Position numbers and translations under genes: made by a program
NCBI GenBank assembly: GCA_021229015.1
Contig: CM037789.1
Span: 31,296,036 to 31,360,035, forward strand
Direction of reading: 5' to 3'
Source: Solen grandis
Lineage: Eukaryota > Mollusca > Bivalvia > Adapedonta > Solenidae
Length of the DNA: 64,000 bases
The notes under the pieces: generated by a model
What the model was told of the DNA's origin: nothing
The model's database searches: none
Seen by the model: only the letters and a program-made list of their open reading frames with translations
Part shown: in pieces, positions 9,880 to 22,745 of the stretch
Position numbering within the stretch: position 1 is the stretch's first letter
How the letters are laid out: every line of letters starts with the position of its first letter

Positions 9880-11085
9880 GTAAATACAAGAGCACAAATG
9901 TTGCATCAGTATTTTTTTTTCTATATTTTTATTTCTTATACTATGTAGAGGCATTTTCCCTGGGATAAGTCAGCTTTTGGCAGGGATTGTTTCCTGTAGT
10001 GCTTCTCAGATGTAAAATGGTGCAGGCATCCAGATATACTATAAATTTATTTATTATTTTTCCATATGCACAAATTGTTAAAACTATTAACACATATTTC
10101 TGTGTTCTTAATACTGACAAAGTAAGTAAACTATGATTTAATGTCACTGATGTAATATTGAAATATATATTTCTTTTACTTAAATTTGGAATATTACGTA
10201 AAATTAATAATATGATTGTAATTTCACCATTATTAAACATTAATTCTTAGAAAGAATTTGAAAAAAAAGCAGGGGAAAAGCATACCACTGTGTAGCTTGA
10301 ATTTCTCATTGGACACTGTAACATGTAATTTAAAACAAGACATTTTATACCCCAATAGTAAGGCTAAAGATGGTCCCCCTACTGGCTGGCTGGCTTATCT
10401 GCAGGGAAGGTGTCATTGTTTTCTATCCATTGCTTGTTACTATGTATACTTGAGGGCAAAGTTGTTTAGAGTCTGGTACTGAATAAGATACTGTTCTTAG
10501 TACTGTGTCTGGTACCCAGTACTGGGTATGGCTCCCTGTCTAGTATTGTCTATGGTACTGCCTGGTACCCTGCATTGAACTGTGTCTGGTACCATACCCA
10601 GTACTGGGTCTGATTCCCTGTCCAGTATTGTCTATGGCACTGCCTGGTACCCTGCATGGATCTGTGTCTGGTACCATACCCAGTACTGGGTCTGGTTTTC
10701 TGTGAAGGTACTCTCTGGTACTTGGCTTGGAACTGTGTCCAGTTTATATCAGATACCCTGCACAGTACTGGGTCCGGTTCCCTGTCCAATATTTCGTATA
10801 AGGTACTTGGTTAAGTACTGCAACAATACAGCATTGAGTACTTTGTAAGTTGTTGGGAATGACTTGGGTACCAGCATGTTAATGTCTTCTTCTTTCGGTA
10901 TTAGGGTTTATATACAAAAAATACAAAGGTGTTTAAAATAGAGGGAATTGGATTAGGCAATTAAGGGTTTCTTATTGCTTGTTCATGGGTTTGCATCAGA
11001 TTTTTCGATGTGCTTACTGTCTCCCCTGTTTTCTTTTATATTACAATGTGACTGTTTTCTTATATTGGTGGTGTAAGGACAAAAC
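9880..11085 (+). other. Multiplexin intron
   Basis: AT-rich sequence, with the tandem repeat at 10470-10850 described separately. No coding exon is seen. Confidence 0.5.
10470..10850. repeat. Tandem repeat rich in CTGGTACC / CCCAGTACTGGG palindromes
   Basis: Imperfect units contain ctgtgtctggtaccatac, cccagtactgggtctg and ccctgtccagtattgtct. Three to four copies are visible. Open frames on both strands are by-products of the repeat. Confidence 0.8.
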
Positions 11086-11189
11086 AGACACATACATGCA
11101 CACAACTTAAACATTCTGGATACAAATTTAGAGTGGTTGTGTGGTTAGAACTCATGGTTGAGACAGTACAGTGGTACAACATCTAACAA

Positions 11190-11722
11190 AATTTATATTG
11201 GGTACCTTTGACATTGGTTCCAAAAAACAAAACCTCACAAATATTGGGTACATTTGACATCGGGTACAAATATACAAAACCTCACAAATATTGGGTACAT
11301 TTGGCATCGGGTCCAAATATACAAAACCTCTCAAATATTGGGTACATTTGACATGGGGTCCCAACATACAAAACCTCACAAATATTAAGTACATTTGACG
11401 TCGGGTCCCAACATACAAAACCTCACAAATATTGGGTACATTTGCCATCGGGTCCAAATATACAAAACTCACAAATATTGGGTACCTTTGTCATCGGGTC
11501 CCAACATACAAAACCTCACAAATATTGGGTACCTTTGACATCGGGTCTCAATATACAAAACCTCACAAATATTGGGTACCTTTGACATCGGGTCTCATAT
11601 ACATGCAAAACCTCACAAATATTTTTACAAAACCTCACATCGGGTCCCAATATACAAAAACTCACAAATATTGGGTACATTTGATATCGTGTCTCAGTAT
11701 ACAAAACCTCACAAATATTTTT
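11190..11722. repeat. Minisatellite, about 44-bp unit
   Basis: About twelve copies of a unit containing cctcacaaatattgggtac and atttgacatcgggtcccaat. Two to three further units follow at 12004-12110, after the insertion at 11723-12003. The array is shared with 62490-63215 in inverted orientation. Confidence 0.92.
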
Positions 11723-12003
11723 GATTAAAAATGTACGATTTAATTATCTTCTAACGATAGCGTGAAAGAACATAATGAATAATGATCAAATTATTTTAAA
11801 TATCATGTTGCATCAAGTGATGTTATATAGATTTAGGAAAAAACTGTCAAATAAAAACATATATCAGTGTAAATTATAATTGATACAATCTGTATTTCGT
11901 GAATGCATGCAGTATTTTGTAAGGGTACATGGGGATGGCCCCGACCCCATGTCCTCTATTACGGGGAAATAAACGGGGTTTCAATTTGAACCTCAAAAAA
12001 AAA
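11723..12003 (+). mobile_element. Poly(A)-ended insertion inside the minisatellite
   Basis: About 280 bp of unrelated sequence interrupts the array. It ends AATAAA (about 11969), then some 25 bases, then an A10 run next to a fresh minisatellite unit. That layout suggests a retroposed sequence. The other arm carries it too (62630-62910). Its source is unknown. Confidence 0.55.
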
Positions 12004-12110
12004 ATCAAATATTGGTACCTTTGACATCGGGTCCCAATATACAAAACCTATCAAATATTGGGTACACTTGACATCGGGTCCCTGTATACAAAATCACACA
12101 ACCATGTGTA

Positions 12111-13983
12111 CATTCCATTATATAAAATCACACAAATATTTGAGTACCACTGGTGTCAGATGCCTTTTACAGTGTCTCATTTATTCTACCATTCTATTAT
12201 AGGGCCCTAATAACTATAATTTTACCAGGTCAAAGTTTCACTGACATAGACTCTAGAACACATACAGAACAATTGCTGTGTAAACACATTGCCATGCTTG
12301 TGCACTTATGACCTCTGTAGTTTGAATCTGTTAATTATTTATTTACAATGTATTATATTTTAATAAATACTTAATTTATTTAAACAAAAAAAAACTGTGA
12401 ATTAGCTTTATTTAAATTGTAAATATATCAATTTTAAGACGCTTTTCATGGAAAAGAAAATAGGCCAGCTGTAATCCAATAGAAGATATTGCAGAAAATG
12501 AAAATTTACGCATATATCATCAAGAAAAATCATCTAATTCAAATGAGCATTAATATGCAAAAGATATAACAAATGCTTTATTCAATTTAATATCAAACAC
12601 TTTGTAAGCTAAGCTTGACTGCTTCGGACAGGGTTTTTTTTGGGCCCTTTGCATAGTTACAAAATCTTCATAATTATATCTTAAATGATTGATCATTTTT
12701 TAATTTACTTCATGAATATTCATGCACAAATTTATGACTCTATTAAAATTAATTTTCTAAACGTGTAATGGCTGTGCAGACAGTGTTAACAATATTGTAG
12801 GAGTAAAAACAGAGGTAACCCTGATCAGTCAGCTCCATTCCAGGGACTCATTTTGATCTCGTTTGCTCTGTTTGCAAAGGCGTCAAAACATGTTTATATG
12901 AGGTAAAGGGTTAACAACTTTCTTATTTTACACACACTTAACAAATTTAGGTATGATGAGGGTTGTCTAAAAAACATTTTATCGCACTGCACTGGGTCAT
13001 ATTGAAATTTGTAATATATATATATATATATATATTTTTTTTTTAATCTGGTGTTCATATTCTAAGTAAATTTCAAAAATAAAATATTGACCTAAATAAA
13101 ATTACAATATTGTGACACACTTTTAGAAATTAAGAATGATTTACCTATATTTTATAACAACATATTTTAGGTAGAATGTTCTTGCATAAACACTAGGCTC
13201 CCATTCTAGGCTATGTAATACTTATAAATGTTAAAGGGTGATATTTATCATTTTTGTTTTACATAATCAAATACCGACATATAAATTTGTCATTTCTTTA
13301 AATATCTTGTTAGTTTAAGACCAAAAAAAAAATCAATAAAAAAAAATCAACTAATTGTTTTGTAAGAAGAGAATCGCGTACCCTGCTCATAGTCTATTTT
13401 CACTTTTCTTCCAAGTTTCTTTTCCTTATTGTTGTTTTTTTGTCAATGTTATTTTTTTTTTCAATGTTTTTTCTTTTCACCCAGTAGCTGTTTTTGATGT
13501 TGTTGTTTTATTCTCTTTACTCTTTCAATATTTGTCAGAGATACTCTTTAAAGTATTTTCATTATAGATAATTTTCTTACCTCCGTATCTTGAAGTCCAG
13601 TGGAAAATATTGTATCATTTAGTTCACCTCTCATATGAGTTGATAAGAGTATTACATGTACAAATGTTATATATATTTTGTTTAACACCTACATATTCTA
13701 TTTATTAATAAACAACTATATCAGTTAGATAGGTTACTGCAAGTTTACTTGATTAAGAGTTGATAATATTTCTTGAATTTATTGTATTAATGATATTTTT
13801 TATTGACCACTTCTCATTATTTAACTTACATCATTTCTTTAGTCTCCAATCGTTGTACCCAGTAACTAGTCACCATTCATCGCTAGTTGATAGTACGTTT
13901 TACACAGGTCCGTTTCTACAGGGGCTACCCTGCCCGGATTATGTGACAATTATTTGATCTTTTGATTTTATTCCATATTTCAG
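12111..13983 (+). other. Intron sequence within duplication arm A
   Basis: AT-rich sequence containing the MITE at 12701-12916, a (TA)n/T run near 13014-13044 and a T-rich stretch at 13390-13570. No coding signal until the microexon. Confidence 0.5.
12701..12916. mobile_element. MITE copy, 'ACCCTTTACCTCAT' family
   Basis: Ends taatttacttcatgaat and gaggtaaagggttaa pair as inverted repeats, with TTAA at the right. The inverted counterpart is 61627-61845. Confidence 0.7.
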
Positions 13984-14007
13984 ACTCCCCCAGTAACGAC
14001 AGCCGCG
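13984..14007 (+). CDS. COL18A1-like: 24-bp linker microexon (copy in arm A)
   Basis: Eight codons, TPPVTTAA, lie between atatttcag and GCG|gtaaat, phase 0 at both ends. The inverted copy at 60533-60555 is 23 bp (one base fewer next to the donor). Only the 24-bp form keeps the frame into the next hinge exon on the other strand. Confidence 0.6.
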
Positions 14008-14158
14008 GTAAATGCCATGTTCTTGTTTCACATTTTAATAGTAATACTCTTGTATGTGGAAAAGTGAGAACCAGGGAGGAAGCATGTCTTTGACCTTTGA
14101 CCTCAGTGTCTGTAGAGACCAGTCTTAGCGATTGTTTTGGAATCAAATTGTCTCATGC

Positions 14159-14258
14159 NNNNNNNNNNNNNNNNNNNNNNNNNNNNNNNNNNNNNNNNNN
14201 NNNNNNNNNNNNNNNNNNNNNNNNNNNNNNNNNNNNNNNNNNNNNNNNNNNNNNNNNN
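14159..14258. other. Assembly gap, 100 N
   Basis: Exactly 100 undetermined bases, the conventional size for a gap of unknown length. The homology with 60382 stops at the base before it. Confidence 1.
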
Positions 14259-15292
14259 ATTCTGAAACCGGGCCAACCATTCCTAGAACTACCCTTATAT
14301 ACCCCGAAAATGTAAAACTCACTAAAAAGTAATACTCAACCAAAAAATGAAACTTTCCATTCTTTTAAAAAGGTTTTTGTTTTGTACTAAAACAGACAAT
14401 TGTATTATTTTGAGGCAATCTGTAATATTTGTCCAAGCGGCTCAAAATTTCACAAAATTCGTTTCAATTAGAAGACACATAGAAAACAATATTGAAAAGG
14501 TCAGTTTCCTTTTTGGTTCAGCATATTTCAGTAAAGGTGAAATGAGTCTTTACGCGGTCATAATATTTATCATGTTGACTAATCAGGCTCTGTATTGTTA
14601 CAATGCATCTTAAATCCCGAAAATTCAAAACTAAAGAAAGTAATTGTTTATCTCATGAGGCAACACAGCATTTAGTGGAAATTACGATACCATAATTTAT
14701 GAATACATCGGAAGACTCCAGTTCACGCCTCTTTTGACCGTTCATCTCACTCTCTCTCTCTCTCTCTGTCCTCCTGACCAACCTGTTTATCTGGAATACA
14801 TGTTTATTTTGAAGCTCTTGTATATATACATTTTGCACATCTACTTTGTGCGTTGAAGATTTGACTTTTATACATTTAATTGCTTAAATAATTGAGACTT
14901 TATTGTTTCAGTATCTTATGGCACTAGTCATGATTGTCTGTGAATGGTGTTTATATAGTTTTTTTTTATGTCCATTGTTTACAGTTTAATTCGAATTTTA
15001 AACATATTTTTCATCCTTATGTTTACTCTTGAAGGTTTCAATTAAAGATACTTGAGTTCAAAAAATAATGCTTAAACCAGACTGTATTTATGTCTTTTTA
15101 TGAAAACCTATCTGTAGAAGTTCTGTTGAAATATGTCTACGTCACTCATACTTAATTTTTTTTATAGCTGTCGTTGTAGAGTAAAATAATTGTATCCACG
15201 TCATGCATGTATGACCGAAACACGCGAGTTTCGCTTAGTATATGAAAATTGTAAAACATAAGACGGAGGTCTAGAACTGAAACAGCAAGTTC

Positions 15293-15338
<46 letters not shown>

Positions 15339-17009
15339 TGTCCAATTAAAATGGGCTTGCACTTCCGTTGGCGCATGTGCAAATTGATATTGCAGTCGAA
15401 TGTAAAGATTTGATCCCAGTGAGCAATGATTTTTTTTGTTATTGTTTGGGCGAATCAAATAGTTTCAAATAGTTTTGCGTGTGATTGATAATGTTTAATA
15501 AGTTATTAATCAGTAGATGTTTGTACTTTAATTATGTTTATTTTATACATGTAAGTCATGACTTACTTATCGCTTTACTTGTCGGTCTGGGCAATGGGCA
15601 TTACGTCTACTGTAATGTGTTTTTAATAAAACATGGTTTAATGTTTATTAAATGATGTGTGGGATAAGTTATGTGTATTGTTTATCTTGTTAATAAGCAA
15701 CCGTAAAAATGAACGTTTTGTGTAATTAATGCAGTAAAGTAGTGAATGTAAGCTGTCGAACAGTTTAGTGCTGTTGTTGTTTTGATACAGTTTTTTACCT
15801 GTAAATAACCTCATTTGTACCTTTGTTCAACAGTTGTGGAATAAGCTCAATCAGAAAGAGTGCCGCTCAAGTGTCCTGAGTTCTATTCCATCTGGGACCT
15901 TTTCTTATTTCTTATTTTTATCATCAAATCTTGTTTCAATTTCTTTACCAAGGGAAAAAATCTAATCTTGTCATTGTATCCGTGACTTTAAAGCCTCTGC
16001 GGTAAATAGTATTACATTTATAAGGCGCCTCATCATTGATCGATATTTCAGTCAATATCTACTGTATTACGATGGTTTGCTTGCCTTTCCCCACGGCTTG
16101 ATGTTATGTAAATGAAACGAATAAGTCAGCCGAGGGTATCCACGATTGTCATATGAATATAATGATTTATGGATTCCTATTGCTGTCATTTCTATGATTT
16201 TGCGAGTTCTTTGTACAGTTGTTATTTTTAAGCTTTTTTGTAGATAATAAAAAGCCATGATTCAATATAAATGTAGTGAAGACTTTGTAAAAGGAAAAGT
16301 ATTAGTGAGAATAGATATATGTTTTATTCTACAAACAGAATGACGTTCAAACATTCTCTATAACATAAAGTGAATGGTCACGAGGAAACATTATTCTTGT
16401 CTGATATTTACTGTTTATCTTTTTAAGTGAGGCTGAATTTTTTTTTCATGATATTTGTAATATTTTGCTCTAGATCTGATGCATAAAAACTTTCTTCTTT
16501 ATACTTTAATGAAATCAGTAAGAGCGTTAACATAAGCATGCTTTTGACTATGGCTTTACAACTGGCTGTGCTAAAACCGTACCCCTAGTCACTGTCTTAA
16601 CAAAAGGAAGTACCAATAATGCCGTCATGATGAAGTGATAAATAACATTTGATACTCAGACCTTAAGCTGACAGTCCACGTCTATATACTTCGTAGAGAT
16701 TATGTAGGTAAAGCAAATTCTTGCACCAATGTTAGGAATTTGATTTTGTTCAATTTGCAAACAATGGCAAATAAATACAAGAACATCATTTGAAAGAAAT
16801 TGGCATTTTCATGACAAATCATATGTTGTATTAAGCAAATAATGCTATGTTTATGTTTATGTATAAATAATTCTGAATAATGTATGAACGCAATAATCAT
16901 ATAGTGTTATCTATGTTATAGTGTTATCTATGATTGGTTTTCAATAATAATCCTGAATATGTACTATTCGTACCATAAAGCATTTCCTTCGTTAACCTAA
17001 TTCGATGTA
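14259..17009. other. Non-coding, AT-rich; (TA)n at 15294-15333
   Basis: The first 60 bases (gaaaccgggccaaccattcctagaac) belong to the dispersed repeat also seen at 20.9 kb. There is a (CT)n run at 14750-14767 and a TA microsatellite at 15294-15333. I see no gene. Confidence 0.6.
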
Positions 17010-18027
17010 CGAGGGTCATTCGGAAGGTTCGTAGACAGTGTTTAAGATAGTTTTGTAGACTGCTGACAGCAATGATTTTTTTTATTGGTCATTGGTAAAG
17101 GTATATTTTATTATTTGTTAAGTTTAAAAACAACAATTTTGACAATGCGACCCATCGGGTACGTTACCATAGCGACCCGCCTCTATAACTAAACAAAGCA
17201 CACTTGTTTTTAAATTCAAAGTGATGCATTTTTGTAAATAACGTGGACAATGACATAGAAATTCAAACAACCTTATATAGAATATATGCTATTAATGTTC
17301 CAAATTTTGACGTCATAACCGTTAAAATCGTTAGACCCATTCAAAGCAGTCAAGTGATCGAAAAAGTTTGAAGGGAACTAACGACGTCACAAAAGACGGA
17401 GCAGCGTCTGCGATAAAATACTGTGTTAATGTAGGCTATGCACCTACGCAAACCTGGAATTTCATGTCACAGGCAGAGAAGTATAAAATATGCTCCAGAA
17501 CACTTGTATTCAAGTGGTTTTTTTTAGATTTACCGAAGGACGAGAGTTTACTACTGACAACAAGAGATCCGGACGACCAGCCTGCGAGGACGCAGTTGCA
17601 CCAGTGGACGTCGCTCTGTTTCCTCGGCTCAAGTCGGAACTGCGCGGGAAGCGTTTTTAATAACATTGCTAAAATTCGTTTGGCAGTCCTCAGTGTACTT
17701 TCTAAATTTAAAAAAAGAGTGGTACGAGGAGGTTTACCGTAAGTAGGTACAACGCCACATGAAATGTAATCGATAGAAGAAAGAGTACTTTGAAAGATTT
17801 AGCGTCAGAATTTTTTGACGTCGAGTCAACGTCGTAATTGCTCCGTTGTTATGTTGATATATGTATTAAACGCTGTTGTTTTTATAGTTAACATTGTTTG
17901 ATTCACCTCAAATTTGTCAGGCAAATTGAGTATACATCAAATTAAATAATAAGAAAGTTTTTTTCTGAGTTGCTTATCATATGTCGAAGTTTTAGACACT
18001 GTCTACGAACTTTCCGAATGACCCTCG
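17010..18027 (+). mobile_element. Mariner-type element, internally deleted
   Basis: Inverted ends of about 34 bp (cgagggtcattcggaaggtt... against its complement cgagggtcattcggaaagtt...) are flanked by TA at 17008-17009 and 18028-18029. This is the Tc1/mariner target signature. Inside, a frame from 17368 matches the N-terminal DNA-binding part of mariner transposases. A second frame carries C-terminal motifs. The catalytic middle is missing. At 1,018 bp it is about 250 bp shorter than a usual mariner. Confidence 0.92.
17368..17860 (+). pseudogene. Truncated mariner transposase relic
   Basis: The open frame 17368-17742 contains IKYCVNVGYAPTQTWNFM and TLVFKWF, typical of the first helix-turn-helix of mariner transposases. 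Soon after, in the neighbouring frame, come FPRLKSELRGKRF (about 17625-17660) and, further on, EWYEEVYRKWVQRHMKCNR. These match the C-terminal end of the same protein. The DD(34)D catalytic core that normally separates them is absent, so the element lost an internal block and then drifted. It cannot encode an active transposase. Confidence 0.85.
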
Positions 18028-18029
18028 TA

Positions 18030-20430
18030 GCACGACTGGTCATATCCTTACTTAATTCGCCGATGTATGGCTGTGATATTGTCCTTAATGTATATATAAA
18101 GAAATGATTAATATCAAAAAGAGTTTGGTTGAATGAGGATAAGCGCCAAGGATATTTATGATGCTAATTTAATGAGAGAACCTTATACATGTACTAGTAT
18201 ATGTAGTCATGATTGTGTCTCCATCGAATATTTAAAGAGCGATGTACATTTATTAACGAATCATTTCCTGGCTAATGCTCCGTCGCAGTGTTTATGGAAT
18301 ATATTAATATCCACTCACGTTTTATAAGACTGAGACCATCATGCCAAAATGTGAATATTACAATTACTTAAAATACAAACCATTTGTTGTATATTTAAAT
18401 TGGTGGGTAATTGTGTGAAACATTGTAAGAGATTGTTAAATTTCCATTATCCTTGAAAATAGTTCAGTGAAACAATATTTTATTTAAGGAAGTGACCACA
18501 TGTTCATCAACAACAGTGAAATACAGCAGGAACAATGCTAGCGACATGGTAAAAAGTTTATCATGGTTACTTACACAGAAGAAAAAAACTATTTTGTTAT
18601 CCAAAAAATACCAACACTTTTCTTCCTTATTTTAATTGTTCAAACTATACAACAAGAAAACTACAGATTTTGAACATGTTGAATCATTAAGCTGACCTAT
18701 CGTTAACGCAGAACAAGCTTAAAAACGCAAAGAAATGCAGAAATTGGAAGAAAAAAGTCAATTTATTCATCCGTAAATTTTAAATACGATATCAACGGCA
18801 TATAACCTAACGGTTTCTGAGTTAAAATGAAAGTAGATTGCTTTTTTTTTTTTGCTTGGGTTTACAGTTTACGCCGACAGAAATTCATTTGAGGATCATT
18901 GTCTGCATGAGACAAATATACTGCCGCCTGGAAGACATTTGTCTTGATACCACACCTTTTTATTGCTGAGCGCAAAACACAGGAGGTATATCAACCAGTT
19001 GTACATTAAATACTAGTATGCTGCGACCGCGGCCGGAGATTGAACAAACGATAACTCGATTTCGGGGCGGATGTCACCAAGACTGGTACATAGATCTATA
19101 AAGATATTGCTAAACGGTGATGCCCGTGATTACTTATTATTTAACAAAGAAAGGAATGTATTTTAAATAAAATGAAAAATAAAAAAAATGATGAAAAAGT
19201 AGTTTAAGTTACAAAGATATATCGTGTTTCATTTTAGATTGTATTGCAAGCTGTAACTCTTCTGATATACACACGTATAGATTGTGTCTCCTTTATTAAA
19301 GTCAACAATTAGAGCAATTAAACGGCCGTCGTGTCCTATATAAATGAAATCAGTATCTACTAGCAATGATAACCCAGTATTTCACAGTCCTAATTATCTA
19401 GACACTTATGACAGACAGGTTTTTTTTCAGTCGAGAGTAAGACTTTGAACCTGTTTCAAATCTACATGTACATGTATCTATTTTTCAAATCTAGTTAACC
19501 ATATTTTGACCTGTGTTTGTATCTGATTACTCTATTGATATCGGAATATTTGAATATAAATATCACCATCAGAACTCTGTTTTCAAAATTTGACACATCA
19601 AACTACAGAAACGTGAATATCTTCCTATAATCTTGTGACACATCCCAGGTCAAAATAATTGCGCTTCTATGTGAGATCGGAAATCTCAAATCAGCCAAAT
19701 GAATTAAGGTACGTTTAAATACATTTAAAGGCGTTTCAGCGGTTTTTTTTCTAACGGATAGATTTTTCTAAATATTTGCATATAAGTACTTTAGACTTTA
19801 ACTAAAAGATATATGAATTGAAAATTGGGGGTCATAATGCTTGTTTTAGAGATTGAGCTTATGGTAGAACATCACTTTTTGCTATAATTTGTTGAAAAAA
19901 CATGACTTAAAAATAAGAGAGATTTCGTTTCTAAATACTGTAACGGCATATTTAAATGATATTTTTAAAATATTTTTATCACAATTGGTAACTTATAATG
20001 TATTCTATAAGTTACGATAAAAAAAATGTCAAATATGCTTTGAAAATACAAAACTGGCATAAAATCTCATTTGTGCCCGGATCAAAATGTATACAAAAAA
20101 TATCCCAAAACTGTGAATTTTTCTATATATTTTTTTTTCAACGGACAGATTTTCTTTATCTTTTTAGAGTCAGTTTTCTTATATGAATGCTTTATGAAAA
20201 TGTAAAAAAATACATACCTCACCTGATTTGTTTTTTAACTAAAGCAGCTTTTTTTGGAATTTTAGCCAAATGTGCATAAAAAAAACCCATTAAAATGTGA
20301 CTTTATATATATGAATATTACGGTTTTGAGGCACTGTCGGTCATTTCATTAGATACAACTCGTCTGTCTTACCCCTTCTGTGTACAGCAGGTCATGAAAA
20401 TTGACATAAAAATCTAATTCCTTATATTCC
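18030..20430. other. Non-coding, AT-rich
   Basis: A block at 19014-19080 (gcgaccgcggccggagattg) resembles the tail of the dispersed repeat at 20.4-21.1 kb. Two related T-rich halves (taacggatagattttt, 19753; caacggacagatttt, 20139) may mark another degenerate repeat. No gene. Confidence 0.5.
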
Positions 20431-20439
20431 TCAAAATGT

Positions 20440-21075
20440 TTTTTTTTATGGGATTAACGTCCGACAGTATCTTAATCATTTCGAGACGATGTCTCCTTGA
20501 GACAGATACAGTGCTGCCACACTGCAGTATCATGCCGTAGACATGAAACATAATACCAAACCCATTCACACTAACCTGACACCGGCACAACAAGTCCTGT
20601 ACTTTCCCTTATATGCTGAGCCCAAACAAGGGAGTTATAACAGTACTTTTTGTCGATTAAAATATGTTGTGGCCAGTGATCGAACCTGCAGCCTCCAGCT
20701 TTCGAGGGGGCACTCTAATCACATGTTCAACGGTGTCAGTATGTGTGTTTGTTTGAAGGGTTTAACATCCCGACAATTTTTAGACAATTTTAATCGTTTT
20801 TGAGAGGATGTCTACTTGAAACAGAAATAAGTGCTGCCACACTGCGGTTTCACGCCTTAGACACGTGGCATCCTACCTCACCCAGTCACAGTATCCCGAA
20901 ACCAGGCCAAATAATCCTGCAACTCCCCTTATATGATAAATGCCAAGTAAGGGGACTATAGCAATCCTATTTTTTACAACTTTAATAGGTCACGGCCAAG
21001 GATCGAATCAGCATCCTCCTGCATTCGAGGCGGACACTCTTGAACACCGGTGCCTACTCACATGGTTGAGCCAAT
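20440..21075 (+). repeat. Two tandem copies of a dispersed mollusc repeat
   Basis: Each copy has 'gtgctgccacactgc', 'ccttatatg', a stretch like 'ggccaaggatcgaa' and a 'cattcgagg..gacactct' tail. The second copy starts at about 20745. The gatcgaacc block resembles a tRNA B box, so a SINE-like origin is possible. I do not see a full tRNA head. Confidence 0.65.
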
Positions 21076-21179
21076 TAAAAATTTTAAGAACCAAGAAATC
21101 TTTTATACATAAAATAAGTATAGAACTTATTTTTTAGCATAGACCCAATATTTGAACATTTAATATATATATATATATA

Positions 21180-21220
<41 letters not shown>

Positions 21221-21616
21221 TTCAAAATGATAAATTCTAATCAATTATGAAATCTCAGAATAAAACAATTTTGCTAAATTTAGGTAAATTTATTAAACAT
21301 GCTTTTACTTTACGTAATACCATTTTATCTGTTAATGAAACATAAAATTGTGTATTTTTGTCTGCACATCTCTCTTGTATTGATTAGACAGTAGCATTAT
21401 GTAGCCGTGCGTTCATACCGAATACTTGAATTGATTAAAAAGATCTTATTTACGATACTATAATTTTTTCTGTAATTATTTTGTTCTGTGATAGCTATGT
21501 TGACTGCATTGTGCTTTGTATAGCATTTTGTTCATCCTAACATTATTATTGTATTAAGTAATCTACAACAAATGTATATTTTAGAACTGAATATTTTTTG
21601 CTTAGTTGTTTGATAC

Positions 21617-21659
<43 letters not shown>

Positions 21660-22240
21660 TTATAGTTGCCATCGTAGACCATGGCATGTGACTTTTGTTG
21701 TTTTGTTATTAAAATCATTGGATCATGTAACAAAAAACATGTATATGTTTACGTTACTAAATAAAATATTTGAATCTTGAATCTTGAAGTAAAATAAAAA
21801 CTCCATTTCGCTCTTCTCGGTCCATTTCGCGAAATGGAGTCCATTTCGCAATTCATACCTTCTGTGCCGCATATAAGGTGTGTTAACGTTCTTGAAAGGG
21901 GATTTCCAAAGAAAACGAAACGAAACTTCAGAAAACCTTTTACTGATATTCAAACACAATGTAATTACTTGTTGCCTGAGTGTTCAAGGTAAGAACATGT
22001 TATTGAAGACAACTCAGTGTAGCATGAACATTTAGATATTAATAATTCACTAACACTTAAAACTTTACTCTGATAAGTTATTTGTTTTACATCCATAGAC
22101 AAGTGAACGTCTAAATTAAAGATGGCCGACGTCATACATTTTACACTTTGAAGAAATAAACTGTTTCATGAATTGTTAAACAATATGACATACCTTTATA
22201 TTTATTGATATGACCTCTTGACCTCTTAGTTCGCGTTTGA
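21076..22240. other. Non-coding with simple repeats
   Basis: (TA)n at 21162-21214, (CT)n at 21621-21660, and a small palindromic cluster at 21800-21850 in which tccatttcgcgaaatgga sits between further ccatttcgc copies. No gene. Confidence 0.6.
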
Positions 22241-22247
22241 GTTTATA

Positions 22248-22745
22248 TCACACATTTTCAATAATAATCAAGTCCAGGCTTTGGGCTTGCCGTAACATAG
22301 AATGATTGTTATTTCTAACCTTGTATAAATCAGTTACTACACCAGCTCTATGGAAGGGGGCGTTGTCATCTTGAAAGATCTTCTCTACTTCCAATATTGT
22401 ACAGACACTATCCAGCTTATTTTCGTTATAATAATAACAATCTTTATTGGAAAACAGTGTACAACAACAGGGCAAAGATTATAATCAAATATGTTAATAT
22501 ATTGTAGGGCATTAATGTTTCCATCAACCATCAGTTATTGTTCCAACATTGTCATACATAATACATCCCTTAGTCCAGGTTTTTTTTTTATTAAACGGAC
22601 ACCCGCTTGCCCACGCCAAATTAAATCACCATGGGCTAGTGATTTTTCAAGGAAGATAGCCTGGCTGGCAAGTTTATTTTCCTAAATTATTTCCATTTGA
22701 CCGACGAAATCTTCTGTTATTGTCGGACACAATGTCCAATAAAAA
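22248..22745 (-). pseudogene. Tc1-type transposase relic
   Basis: The - strand frame ending at 22248 reads FQDDNAPFHRA, then RQAQSLDLIIIENV. These are the second-Asp region and the 'AQSPDLNPIEN' region of Tc1 transposases. Upstream, about 22500-22535, another frame reads MVDGNINALQYINI, the block that precedes the DNAP motif in this family. Stops and frame changes separate the pieces. Clear terminal repeats were not found. Confidence 0.8.

Larger units (their letters stand above)
11086..14158 (+). repeat. Inverted duplication arm A, ends exactly at the N gap
   Basis: This 3-kb segment is the reverse complement of about 60382-63306, with scattered substitutions and different minisatellite copy number. 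It begins at the block acacatacatgcacacaac and continues to the last base before the gap (14158 pairs with 60382). In the + copy it carries the microexon at 13984. I read it as the same locus sequenced twice. Confidence 0.88.

Noticed and set aside
10550..10848. Frames over the CTGGTACC repeat
   Set aside because: Tandem repeat by-products on both strands.
20680..21020. tRNA gene suggested by gatcgaacc and gatcgaatc words
   Set aside because: Only the B-box-like word is present. No cloverleaf could be drawn. Belongs to a dispersed repeat.
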